NCBI GenBank assembly: GCA_002328295.1
Contig: DCXE01000080.1
Location: 1-29,986 of the forward strand
From: Candidatus Peribacter sp. UBA2144
Lineage (GTDB): Bacteria; Patescibacteriota; Gracilibacteria; Peribacterales; Peribacteraceae
Length of the DNA: 29,986 nt
Reading direction: 5' to 3'
Shown here piece after piece: positions 1 through 6,723 of the stretch; the first letter of the stretch is position 1, and each line of letters opens with the position of its first letter. A program made the position numbers and the translations under genes. Below the pieces are notes generated by a model, which had not been told where the DNA came from, searched no databases, and was given only the letters and a program-made list of their open reading frames with translations.

Positions 1-310
1 CACAGACACGCCCCCCTAGGCTCCGGAGTGCGAATCTTTACAGGAAATCCTAGGAGAATGGCGGCAGAGAATCAAGACTCCCATACCGTTCCGCGTCACA
101 TCAACAAACGATATTTTGTTTCCTTTGTTACGCTCTTGTGTAAGCCAAAGTTGGCATATTTGGATCATGTCGCTGAATACCTGCAAAATTTCTGTTCTAA
201 TATGTCATTTTAGACTTATATTTGATTAGAATAGGGTATTTGAAAAGGAGTTGCATAATTCAAGTTTTATGGTCATTTTACTTACAATTTCTTCACATTT
301 TGTCCCATAT
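1..310. other. no supported gene at left edge
   Basis: No convincing gene is visible in this 310-base stretch. A plus-strand reading frame runs from 28 (GTG) or 58 (ATG) to 213. GGAG lies only one base before the ATG, the predicted 51-61 residue product has no recognisable motif, and there is no neighbour to support it. The stretch may hold regulatory DNA or the decayed end of a gene beyond the window. Confidence 0.4.
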
Positions 311-811
311 CTACGCATCTTCAGCACTTAACACACCACGTACTTGTCCACCGATGTCATCCTCTCCACTGGGAGTCCTGCCATCTGAGGATTCGAGTGG
401 CACAGACAAGCGCTGTATTTGAGTGACAAGATCTAGAACTTTTTTATAATCTACAGCGTAAGTATACGCTCTTAAATCAGCAGCTCCTGCTTTGCTAACC
501 CCCTTTGCTTGCTCAGATCTTAATTCTGCCTCGGTACGTTTCCTGATACTTACACACGCAAGTATAACTTGATATACAACCCTCTTTACTTCCCCGTCCA
601 ACACAAACAAATCGCCTTCTTTCTCAAAAATTGACTTCAAACGATGCACTACTTCAAGAAGCCCTTCCCGCTTTGCTTCAGTTTCAGTATTCAGACCGGC
701 AACCCATTGGTTTACAGTATTTTCAAAAATATCAAGCATGCCTGAAATCGTACTATCAGATTCGTCATCTGGAGATTCATCACGCTTTAATGAGTCTGCA
801 TCTTCAGTCAT
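311..811 (-). CDS. hypothetical acidic soluble protein
   Basis: I do not recognise this 166-residue protein. The first 22 residues are strongly acidic and probably disordered. Residues about 25-75 and 95-140 look alpha-helical, with alternating charged and aliphatic residues. The last 25 residues are Gly/Ser/Asp-rich. There is no signal peptide or membrane segment. It lies 76 bases downstream of cysS on the same strand and may be the last gene of a csrA-cysS-orf run. No Shine-Dalgarno is visible. Codon use looks ordinary, so I believe the gene is real, but its function is unknown. Confidence 0.6.
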   Translation of the reverse strand: MTEDADSLKRDESPDDESDSTISGMLDIFENTVNQWVAGLNTETEAKREGLLEVVHRLKSIFEKEGDLFVLDGEVKRVVYQVILACVSIRKRTEAELRSEQAKGVSKAGAADLRAYTYAVDYKKVLDLVTQIQRLSVPLESSDGRTPSGEDDIGGQVRGVLSAEDA

Positions 812-887
812 AATTACTAATTTTGTATTACACGTCTATTCCAGCACTTTTTAAAAATTTTAGCAATTTGAGCCAAAATGGACATTT

Positions 888-2291
888 TTACAGTTTTTTT
901 GCCTCTTGTGCCTCTCCGGAGTCCCTAACTTCCCACCCCAGTTTCCCTATTTGGTCGCGGAGTTTGTCCGAGGTTTCGAAGTCTTTGCTATCCCGAGCCT
1001 TCTGGCGCTGATCCAGAAGCTTGCTGACCTCAGCTGGAACGTCCTCAGCTTCCTCCAGCTCAAAGCATCCGAAGGTGTTTCTGACCTTTGAGGCAAATTC
1101 TTTGAGCGCTCCAGGTGACCCTTCTGACCTAGACCAACTCATTGCATCAAACACAACTGCCAAAGCCTCCGGCGCATTCAAGTCTGAGTTCATCGCATTA
1201 TCAAATCTATCTAAAAACTCTTTTTTCTCTTTTAACTCTTTTTCCTCTTTCGATCTTTCCACCTCCCCAATCCACTCCACCACTTTCCGCCGCGCCTTAT
1301 GCGAATCTTCAAGTCCTTTTTTCGTAAACTTCAAATTAGTTCTGTAATGAACCGACAAAAAATAGTAACGAAGATCCAAAGGTGAAAATCCCATCTCAAC
1401 AATGTCAGGTAATGTGAGAATATTTCCCAAACTCTTCGACATTTTTTCTTTGCCCATATCAATCATCCTTCGATGCACCCACATTCGGACAAAAGGCTTT
1501 TTACCTGACGCGCATTCGGACTGAGCAATCTCGCACTCGTGATGCGGAAAAATATTATCTTCACCTCCGGTGTGAATATCTATTTGTTCACCAAGGAACT
1601 TCGTGCTCATCGCACTGCATTCAATGTGCCAACCCGGAAAGCCCTCTCCCCATGGCGATTCCCATCTGAGTATGTGCTCCGCGTTCTCTCCAACGCACTT
1701 TTTCCACAAAGCAAAGTCTGCAGGATGCTTTTTACCTTCGCTGACATCGATGCGAGCGCCTGCATCTAAATTATCAAGTGTATTGCCAGAAAGCGCTCCG
1801 TATGGGGCAAAAGTTTGAACACTAAAGTAGATCCCATCTTCAGTTTCGTATGCGTTCTCTTTCTTAACTAAGTCTTCTGTGATCGAAATCATTTCCTTGA
1901 TAGTTTCAGTAGCACGGGGTCTGTGCTCTGGCTCCCGCATGTTAAGTGCCTTCTCGTCTTCGAGGTACTGGGCTTCGTATTTCTTTGCAATTTTCAATGG
2001 ATCTGACTTCTCCTGTTTTGCCTGTTTCTCGATTTTATCTTCTCCCTCATCCTGATCTGCGACTAAGTGTCCTACATCCGTAATGTTTTTGACGTGTGTG
2101 ACTTTGTAGCCGCTGACCTCAAGCCATCTGGCTAAAAGATCAGCCATCAGAAACGAAGAGTAATTCCCAATATGAGGACGTCCATAAACTGTAGGGCCGC
2201 ACGTGTACATGGTTGCCTGACCTTCTTTGATCGGTTTAAATTCTTCCTCTTTCTTCGTAAGCGTGTTGTACAAGTGCAACGTGTTCGACAT
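888..2291 (-). CDS. cysS: cysteinyl-tRNA synthetase
   Basis: Class I aminoacyl-tRNA synthetase that charges tRNA-Cys in the cytoplasm. The 467 residues match the usual length. The Rossmann core carries the HIGH motif as HIGN (residues 40-43) and KMSKS at 283-287. The zinc ligands expected for the family are in place: Cys31, Cys225, His250 and Glu254, with the same 25+4 spacing as E. coli CysRS. The GWHIECSAMS and HTGGEDNIFPHH blocks are typical. A DALR-type helical domain and a short anticodon-binding tail (about 390-467) follow. There is no SD. A -10-like TATGAT (2297-2302, read on the minus strand) ends 5 nt before ATG, suggesting a leaderless or near-leaderless mRNA. It lies downstream of csrA, separated by four hairpins. 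Confidence 0.97.
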   Translation of the reverse strand: MSNTLHLYNTLTKKEEEFKPIKEGQATMYTCGPTVYGRPHIGNYSSFLMADLLARWLEVSGYKVTHVKNITDVGHLVADQDEGEDKIEKQAKQEKSDPLKIAKKYEAQYLEDEKALNMREPEHRPRATETIKEMISITEDLVKKENAYETEDGIYFSVQTFAPYGALSGNTLDNLDAGARIDVSEGKKHPADFALWKKCVGENAEHILRWESPWGEGFPGWHIECSAMSTKFLGEQIDIHTGGEDNIFPHHECEIAQSECASGKKPFVRMWVHRRMIDMGKEKMSKSLGNILTLPDIVEMGFSPLDLRYYFLSVHYRTNLKFTKKGLEDSHKARRKVVEWIGEVERSKEEKELKEKKEFLDRFDNAMNSDLNAPEALAVVFDAMSWSRSEGSPGALKEFASKVRNTFGCFELEEAEDVPAEVSKLLDQRQKARDSKDFETSDKLRDQIGKLGWEVRDSGEAQEAKKL

Positions 2292-2327
2292 AGGATATCA
2301 TATCAGAATGCAACAGAGGCACCGTAG

Positions 2328-2346
2328 CGGCGATTCCTAATCGCCG
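2328..2346. repeat. perfect small hairpin CGGCGATT-CCT-AATCGCCG
   Basis: An 8-bp perfect stem with a CCT loop sits 37 bases upstream of cysS. It is the first of four consecutive hairpins between csrA and cysS. It could be a small palindromic repeat or a regulatory hairpin. Confidence 0.6.
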
Positions 2347-2377
2347 TTAATGGGCATGCGGTAAGCATAGCAGAAAG

Positions 2378-2431
2378 CCCCCTCTCCTTGCAGGCAAGTG
2401 GGATGGGAGGAGAGGGGGTTTGGGGGTGAGG
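2378..2431. repeat. GC-rich palindromic repeat, family A copy 1
   Basis: The left arm CCCCCTCTCC and the right arm GGAGAGGGGG pair, followed by TTTGGGGGTGAGG. The same CCTCACCC(C)-x-CCCTCTCC vocabulary recurs at 5815-5855 and 17869-17985, so this is a dispersed family. All copies are intergenic. Confidence 0.65.
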
Positions 2432-2439
2432 TCAAAACC

Positions 2440-2492
2440 GGCACGGACTTCCCTCTCGGGAAATCCGCGCCATTCGTCACCGCCGAGTGACG
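2440..2492. repeat. two adjacent stem-loops in csrA-cysS gap
   Basis: 2440-2471 folds into a 14-position stem with 12 pairs and loop TCTC. 2475-2492 is CGTCAC-CGCCGA-GTGACG, a perfect 6-bp stem. They follow the csrA stop on the minus strand and may stabilise or terminate the csrA transcript. There is no T-tract. Confidence 0.5.
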
Positions 2493-2589
2493 GCAACTTG
2501 TGCTCCTCTTCAGATCTGGAATCGAACACTACTACCTCCTGCCTCTCTGTCTTCTACGCTTCTTGGCAGGCGTAGTTTGCGATTCCTTC

Positions 2590-2784
2590 TTAGTCAGAGA
2601 CATCAGGATTGCTTGCTCGCGCTGCTGCCGCAATTCGTTCTACGACTTCGTGTCGATGAACAGGGATTTCTTTAGGCGCTTCTATTCCTAGTCGCACCTT
2701 ATCCCCTCTGATACCCACAACATAAATCCTGATGTTGTCCCCGATGCAGATCCATTCATTTTCTTTTCGACTAAAGACCAACAT
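2590..2784 (-). CDS. csrA: carbon storage regulator CsrA
   Basis: Small homodimeric RNA-binding translational regulator that binds GGA motifs in mRNA leaders. The 64 residues align over the whole family: MLVFSRK at the N-terminus, IGDNIRI at 14-20, RLGIEAPKEIPVHR at 31-44. The key RNA-contact positions are kept (Arg6, Val42, Arg44), with Phe4 where Leu is usual. The frame is open 48 bases further upstream, but the family begins at MLV. The start at 2784 is also supported by a strong SD, GGAGGA, about 9 nt upstream, one of only two clear SD sites in the window. That SD contains GGA, so autorepression by CsrA is plausible (inference). No fliW or flagellar gene is nearby. Confidence 0.93.
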   Translation of the reverse strand: MLVFSRKENEWICIGDNIRIYVVGIRGDKVRLGIEAPKEIPVHRHEVVERIAAAARASNPDVSD

Positions 2785-2983
2785 ACGCACTTTCCTCCAT
2801 GTGTAAAAAGGAGCTTGGCCTCGAAACACCATTCCAGTGTCCTATATGCACTCCAAGGGGGAATGCGTGGTACTTTCTAGCACCTACAACCGGACGTCGA
2901 GACCAAAGAAGAGTCTAACATTATTTACATACCAAGCAACCCCTAGAAGCATCTTCTTCTAAGTGCTAATCTTCTAATCGAAT

Positions 2984-3018
2984 TAACTCTCAATTCTCAA
3001 TTATCAATTCTCAATTAT
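2984..3018 (+). repeat. five heptamers (CAATTMT) before aldolase start
   Basis: Five consecutive 7-mers, TAACTCT then CAATTCT/CAATTAT alternating, end 4 nt before the ATG at 3023. This is a single-arm array with no inverted partner nearby. It fills the place where an SD would be. Confidence 0.75.
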
Positions 3019-3022
3019 TCTT

Positions 3023-4087
3023 ATGGATTACTCCGAAATTCAATCCACCCTCGGCTCCGATGCTGAGTCATTGTTAAATCACGAATGTAAAACAATCGAT
3101 AAAGCCCGACTTCACCTCCCAAGTCCGACTAATGTAAAGGATATGTTTTCCATTTCTGATAGATCGCCTAAGGTTCTAAAGAACCTTGATGCACTTTACG
3201 GCCATGGACGACTGGCAGGCACGGGTTATGTAAGCATACTTCCTGTTGACCAGGGCATTGAGCATTCTGCAGGAGCTTCGTTTGCCAAGAATCCCGATTA
3301 CTTCGATCCGGAAAAGATTGTCGAGCTTGCGGTAGAAGGCGGATGCAATGCTGTTGCTTCCACATTTGGAGTACTTGGAATGGTCAGCAAGAAATACGCG
3401 GACAAGATCCCTTTCCTTGTAAAAATTAATCACAATGAGCTGCTTAGTTATCCAAATACTTTTGATCAAATTATGTTCGGCTCCGTTGAACGCGCATACA
3501 ACATGGGAGCTAAAGGGGTTGGAGCAACTGTATATTTTGGGTCTGATGAATCCGGGAGACAGATCGTTGAAGTTGCCCAGGCTTTCGAGAAGGCGCATGA
3601 CCTTGGGATGTTTACAGTTCTTTGGTGTTACCTGAGGAATCCCGCATTCAAGAAAGACAAGGATTACCACGGATCAGCTGATCTTACGGGGCAGGCAAAC
3701 CATCTGGGCGTAACTATTCAAGCTGATATTATTAAGCAGAAACTTCCTGTGAATAACGGAGGATATAAGGCGTTGGGACTCGAGAGTAGTTACGGAAAGA
3801 TAGATGAAAAGATGTACACGGAACTAAGCTCCGATCATCCGATTGATTTGACGAGGTACCAAGTTGCCAACTGTTACATGGGAAGAGTGGGACTGATTAA
3901 TTCAGGCGGATCTTCAGGTGATAATGACCTACAGCAAGCTGTTAAGACTGCAGTGATCAACAAGCGCGCAGGAGGTTGCGGGCTTATCTCCGGAAGAAAA
4001 GCATTCCAGAGGCCCAAGGAAGAAGGAATTGAACTTCTTAATGCAATACAGGATGTTTATCTGTGTGGAGAGGTGACAATCGCCTAG
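3023..4087 (+). CDS. fbaB: class I fructose-bisphosphate aldolase (FbaB/DhnA type)
   Basis: Cleaves fructose-1,6-bisphosphate to dihydroxyacetone phosphate and glyceraldehyde-3-phosphate in glycolysis, or the reverse in gluconeogenesis, through a Schiff base. The 354 residues match the E. coli DhnA length. The TIM-barrel landmarks are ILPVDQGIEHS (72-82), NAVASTFG (109-116), FLVKINHNE (131-139) and ADIIKQKLP (234-242). Lys238 aligns with the Schiff-base lysine. LISGRKAFQRP (about 324-334) is the phosphate-binding end of the barrel. The gene is monocistronic, divergent from csrA across 238 bp. No SD is visible, and heptamer repeats occupy the leader. The stop TAG abuts a hairpin at 4087-4125. 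Confidence 0.95.
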   Translation: MDYSEIQSTLGSDAESLLNHECKTIDKARLHLPSPTNVKDMFSISDRSPKVLKNLDALYGHGRLAGTGYVSILPVDQGIEHSAGASFAKNPDYFDPEKIVELAVEGGCNAVASTFGVLGMVSKKYADKIPFLVKINHNELLSYPNTFDQIMFGSVERAYNMGAKGVGATVYFGSDESGRQIVEVAQAFEKAHDLGMFTVLWCYLRNPAFKKDKDYHGSADLTGQANHLGVTIQADIIKQKLPVNNGGYKALGLESSYGKIDEKMYTELSSDHPIDLTRYQVANCYMGRVGLINSGGSSGDNDLQQAVKTAVINKRAGGCGLISGRKAFQRPKEEGIELLNAIQDVYLCGEVTIA

Positions 4088-4125
4088 CGATTGTCATCCT
4101 GAGCCCGCCGAAGGGTGACTGTCGC
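4087..4125. repeat. GTCATCCTGAG-type hairpin, family B copy 1
   Basis: The arms GCGATTGTCATCCT and AGGGTGACTGTCGC pair, starting on the last base of the aldolase stop codon. The sequence belongs to the same family as 19428-19465. It probably acts as a 3'-end hairpin for the aldolase mRNA (inference). Confidence 0.65.
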
Positions 4126-4136
4126 ATAGTCTGAAC

Positions 4137-4206
4137 CGCAGATTACGCTGATTTCATAGATCAATTATCTGTGTAATCTGTGTTTAATCTGCGTAATCTG
4201 TGATTA
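4137..4206. repeat. palindromic array of AATCTGTG-like words
   Basis: The left arm 4137-4152 (CGCAGATTACGCTGAT) pairs with the right arm 4187-4202 (ATCTGCGTAATCTGTG). Between them the word TAATCTGTG recurs. The architecture is that of the other word arrays in this window. Confidence 0.7.
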
Positions 4207-4238
4207 AAAATGGGGCGCCGACGACGAGTCGACGCCCC
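4205..4238 (-). terminator. intrinsic terminator for leftward (rnpA-yidC) transcription
   Basis: GGGGCG-C-CGAC / GTCG-A-CGCCCC (4212-4238) makes an 11-bp stem with one mismatch and a 5-nt loop. Read on the minus strand it is followed at once by A and then TTTTT (4206-4210). It is 313 bp beyond the yidC stop. Confidence 0.55.
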
Positions 4239-4518
4239 CCCCTGGTTCCTGACACAATAATCTAATGGGAGCCTCAAAATAGGGTTGCAGAGAGACCAGC
4301 CTAGAAAATTGCATCAAATGTATCTTGATCTACTTGCATATTCTCAGTCAATAACAATAGGTCGGGTGGCTGATCAGCAAAAGCATCACAGCCACCCTTC
4401 CCGCGCCCGCCAGGCCAATAGGAAAGCAATCTCATTAGAACACGGGATCGCCTAAAGCATATTCTCAATATCTTTTCGGTCAATAACAATATGGACGGAG
4501 CATCTCCTGCATCCCTCA

Positions 4519-4554
4519 CCCTAACCCTAGCCCTAATCCTAGTCCTAGCCCTAC
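4519..4554. repeat. six CCCTAA-like hexamers over yidC stop
   Basis: Six head-to-tail 6-mers: CCCTAA, CCCTAG, CCCTAA, TCCTAG, TCCTAG, CCCTAC. The yidC stop codon (4551-4553) falls in the last unit. A second array of the same word lies at 6700-6723. It resembles a telomere repeat only by chance of sequence. Confidence 0.75.
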
Positions 4555-5744
4555 CTAAGATCTCTCCTATTCACAACAACCTGCTGTCCAATTGCAAAGA
4601 ATGTGGAAACACCCCAGTAAAGACTAACTGCCGCTGGGAACTGGAGTGCAAAGAATCCAATCATCAGAGGTAATCCATACATCATCATCTTCTGTTGCAT
4701 CTCTTGCGCTGATTGCGTTTCCTTTTTGCCCGACTTGTCCTTTTTCTTCTTTGCAATAGCGAAGCTAAGTTTCATTTGTGCAAACTGCGACCCAGCAAGC
4801 AAAGGAGGCATTAGTATTTTGCTTGGTTCCAATAAATTTAGACCAAAGAAATTTGTACCAAAGGTCCAGCTTAAATCTTGATGAGGTCCATAAAGAAGAT
4901 GGCGCGAAAGTTCCAGGACCGATCCGTCTCTGATCACAAAGAAGAGTCCAATTAAGATGGGGAACTGGATTAATATAGGAAGACATGACTGCAAAGGATT
5001 TACTTTATTCTCCTTCCAAATTCTCATTGTCTCTTGTTGCAACTTTTGTGGATCACCTTTGTATTTCCTTTTGAGCGCATCTAATTGAGGTTGTACGGCC
5101 TGCAATTTCTTTTGCCCCTCCAGCCCATGCTGTGTTGGGATAAAGAGGACCAGCTTCACAAGTATTGTCAGAATAATAATTGCAATTCCTAAGCTGTATC
5201 CCGGCATAACCGAGGCAATTAAAACCAAAAGGTTTAGGAACGGCTTGGTAATAAATGCGCGAAATGCGCGAGTAATAGGACCTGCTTCGTGAATTTTAAA
5301 ATCAACAGAAGTTTCTACCTCCGCCCCATTAATATCCGGTATCACCAACTTGTACTCGCCTAACTCAGAGAATAATGAATACTTCCACGGAGAAAGTTCG
5401 TAGACCTCTCTTCCCCCAGGTTCAACACCAGTCAGAGCTACACACGGCATAGCAGTCTCTGTGGTTTCCAATTTTTTCTCATCCTTATAAACATCAAATG
5501 GTGGCATCGGGCACTTATCTTCCAAAACCAACGCCTCCTCGGTACCGTTCTTTATGATAACAACTGGGTGGTGCCCATTCTTAACCGTTGCATCCTGCAT
5601 TGAAATAGTTACACCGGTTACTCCATTCTTTTCTCCTCCAAAATATTGCGGGAAAAAGAGCTTTAGCGAGAACTGCACCAGAAAGTACAGAACCAGGAAG
5701 ATTAGGAAGAATTCTGCAAAGTCTCGAAGTTTACTCTTAGCCAT
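4551..5744 (-). CDS. yidC: membrane protein insertase YidC/Oxa1
   Basis: Inserts and folds membrane proteins, alone or with SecYEG. The 397 residues comprise one N-terminal membrane anchor (about 9-30), a roughly 125-residue exported beta-like domain (35-160) and the conserved Oxa1 core (170-397). GYSLGIAIIILTILVK, the cytoplasmic helical hairpin (205-240) and KVNPLQSCLPILIQFPI match the family. The periplasmic domain is shorter than in Gram-negative YidC and the tail is basic (NRRDLR). Lys197 stands where most YidC proteins have the groove arginine (E. coli Arg366, Bacillus Arg73). It lies downstream of rnpA, the usual neighbour, with a family A palindrome between them. rpmH is not adjacent. 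Confidence 0.96.
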   Translation of the reverse strand: MAKSKLRDFAEFFLIFLVLYFLVQFSLKLFFPQYFGGEKNGVTGVTISMQDATVKNGHHPVVIIKNGTEEALVLEDKCPMPPFDVYKDEKKLETTETAMPCVALTGVEPGGREVYELSPWKYSLFSELGEYKLVIPDINGAEVETSVDFKIHEAGPITRAFRAFITKPFLNLLVLIASVMPGYSLGIAIIILTILVKLVLFIPTQHGLEGQKKLQAVQPQLDALKRKYKGDPQKLQQETMRIWKENKVNPLQSCLPILIQFPILIGLFFVIRDGSVLELSRHLLYGPHQDLSWTFGTNFFGLNLLEPSKILMPPLLAGSQFAQMKLSFAIAKKKKDKSGKKETQSAQEMQQKMMMYGLPLMIGFFALQFPAAVSLYWGVSTFFAIGQQVVVNRRDLR

Positions 5745-5814
5745 ATCAAATAATTAACAGAATTGGGATAAACACATCACATGAATACTAGCATCAACCA
5801 TTTCACTTTTCCTA

Positions 5815-5855
5815 CTCACCTCTCCACCCATAGGGGGGAGAGGGTAGGGTGAGGG
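5815..5855. repeat. GC-rich palindromic repeat, family A copy 2
   Basis: CTCACC-TCTCC-ACCC, loop ATA, then GGGGGAGAGGGTAGGGTGAG. It lies in the rnpA-yidC gap and shares its words with 2378-2431 and 17869-17985. Confidence 0.65.
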
Positions 5856-5893
5856 GGAAGTCTGAGCTACGAATGAGCTGGTGTATAGCTGAA

Positions 5894-6253
5894 TCAAGAT
5901 ACATGGGAAAGGAATGCGCGGACATCTTCTTCGATCTCCGCAAAGTCGCAGGTTAGACTACTTCGTCTAGGCATAAGTAACAACTGCATTGTAGGAAGCT
6001 TCGACTTGATCTTAACTTCTCTTCTGAGTGCCTCCTTGCATCTTCGCCTCATGCGATTTCTTTTAACTGCAGATTTTTCGGTCTTAGCAGATATTAGAGC
6101 ACCAACAAACAAACCTTGTGTTACTGTATTAACACGCTGGTTTTTGGGTAAGCCCATCTCATATCTGACCACCAAAGTCCTCCCCTTCCATACCTTTCCA
6201 TCCCTTAGCAAGCGCTCGGATGTTTTTCTGCCTTTAAGGCGAGATAGTTTCAT
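5894..6253 (-). CDS. rnpA: ribonuclease P protein component
   Basis: Protein subunit of RNase P, which matures tRNA 5' ends. The 119 residues are basic. The N-terminus MKLSRLKGRKTSERLLRDGK and the diagnostic RNR helix KRNRMRRRCKEALR (64-77) are both present. The length is normal. It sits upstream of yidC in the classical order, but no rpmH precedes it. Instead the gene is divergent from gatC across a 121-bp palindromic array. A perfect TATAAT (6260-6265, minus strand) ends exactly 6 nt before ATG, so the mRNA should start at or next to the A of ATG (leaderless, inference). Confidence 0.93.
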   Translation of the reverse strand: MKLSRLKGRKTSERLLRDGKVWKGRTLVVRYEMGLPKNQRVNTVTQGLFVGALISAKTEKSAVKRNRMRRRCKEALRREVKIKSKLPTMQLLLMPRRSSLTCDFAEIEEDVRAFLSHVS

Positions 6254-6259
6254 AAAACT

Positions 6260-6265
6260 ATTATA
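6260..6265 (-). promoter_or_regulatory. -10 element of leaderless rnpA promoter
   Basis: Consensus TATAAT, then AGTTTT, then ATG. A 6-nt gap to the start codon puts the expected transcription start on the first base of the coding sequence. Confidence 0.65.
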
Positions 6266-6266
6266 A

Positions 6267-6360
6267 AGAAACAGAGGAACCAGAGGAACCAGAGGTTTCA
6301 GAGGATTTTTAGATAATTCTCTTCTGGTTCTTCTGTTTCTTCTGTTTCATCTGTTTCCTT
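6267..6360. repeat. palindromic array of 9-mers (CAGAGGAAC / CTTCTGTTT), copy 1
   Basis: The left arm 6267-6305 repeats CAGAGGAAC. The right arm 6318-6360 repeats its near-complement TTCTGTTTC. They lie 12 bases apart and form a long imperfect stem. The array fills the rnpA-gatC divergent region. Two further copies lie at 8811-8908 and 14095-14172. Confidence 0.8.
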
Positions 6361-6362
6361 GC

Positions 6363-6368
6363 TATGAT
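6363..6368 (+). promoter_or_regulatory. -10 element of leaderless gatC promoter
   Basis: TGC-TATGAT (extended -10) followed by TCTAGT and ATG at 6375. The gap is 6 nt. It is almost the same string as before the MscS-like gene (GCTATAATTCTAGCT-ATG). Confidence 0.65.
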
Positions 6369-6374
6369 TCTAGT

Positions 6375-6671
6375 ATGGCATCACTAAGTTCTGACGATGT
6401 ACGGCATATCGCAAAGCTTGCACGCTTAAACCTTTCTGATGAGGAAGTGGAGAAATTTACAAAGGAACTTTCCTCGATACTTGAGTATGTAGATCAATTG
6501 CAAGAAGTAGATACAAAGAATGTCGTGCCTACAGCGCAAGTAACAGGACTTCATAACTCATTCAGAGCTGATGAGATTAAGCCTTCGCAAGCAGACGCTG
6601 ACGCGTTATTGGATACAAGCCCGCTTCCAAAGGTAGAACACCAGATCGAAACTCCATCTGCACACGGTTAA
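6375..6671 (+). CDS. gatC: Asp/Glu-tRNA amidotransferase subunit C
   Basis: Small subunit that wraps and stabilises GatA in the enzyme that converts Glu-tRNA(Gln) or Asp-tRNA(Asn) to the amidated form. The 98 residues include the family opening DDVRHIAKLARLNLSDEEVEKF, the ILEYVDQLQEVDT block and the late LHNSFRADEIKPSQ region. The length is normal. The promoter is TATGAT + 6 nt + ATG. gatA follows in another frame with no standard start codon. gatB is not in the window. Confidence 0.95.
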   Translation: MASLSSDDVRHIAKLARLNLSDEEVEKFTKELSSILEYVDQLQEVDTKNVVPTAQVTGLHNSFRADEIKPSQADADALLDTSPLPKVEHQIETPSAHG

Positions 6672-6699
6672 CTGACTTAAATTTTTGTTCTTACTTTAG

Positions 6700-6723
6700 C
6701 CCTAACTCTAACCCTATCCCTAA
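6700..6723 (+). repeat. four CCCTAA-like hexamers across the gatA start
   Basis: CCCTAA, CTCTAA, CCCTAT, CCCTAA, head to tail. It is the same word as at 4519-4554. The array covers the place where the gatA initiation region must lie. Confidence 0.75.

Larger units (their letters stand above)
4088..4550. other. 463-bp repeat-rich non-coding stretch
   Basis: No gene is supported here. In order it holds a family B hairpin, an AATCTGTG-word palindrome, a GC hairpin with a T-tract on the minus strand, and a pair of short direct repeats. The direct repeats are CATATTCTCA plus GTCAATAACAATA, near 4337-4361 and 4459-4493. CCCTAA-like hexamers follow. A minus-strand frame at 4301-4519 spans the direct repeats and encodes a matching internal duplication, but it has no SD or promoter. 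Confidence 0.6.

Noticed and set aside
2785..2832. 16-residue N-terminal extension of CsrA
   Set aside because: No CsrA has it, and the SD is placed for the MLVFSRK start.
4301..4519. 72-residue minus-strand frame with an internal duplication
   Set aside because: The duplication reflects a DNA direct repeat in a non-coding region; there is no SD, no promoter and no recognisable product.
6254..6374. rpmH expected upstream of rnpA
   Set aside because: The 121-bp gap is a palindromic array with no room for L34 and no KRT-Q/PSN-like sequence.
4519..6723. CCCTAA hexamers considered as telomere
   Set aside because: Only four to six degenerate units, internal to the sequence and next to housekeeping genes; they fit the word-array pattern.
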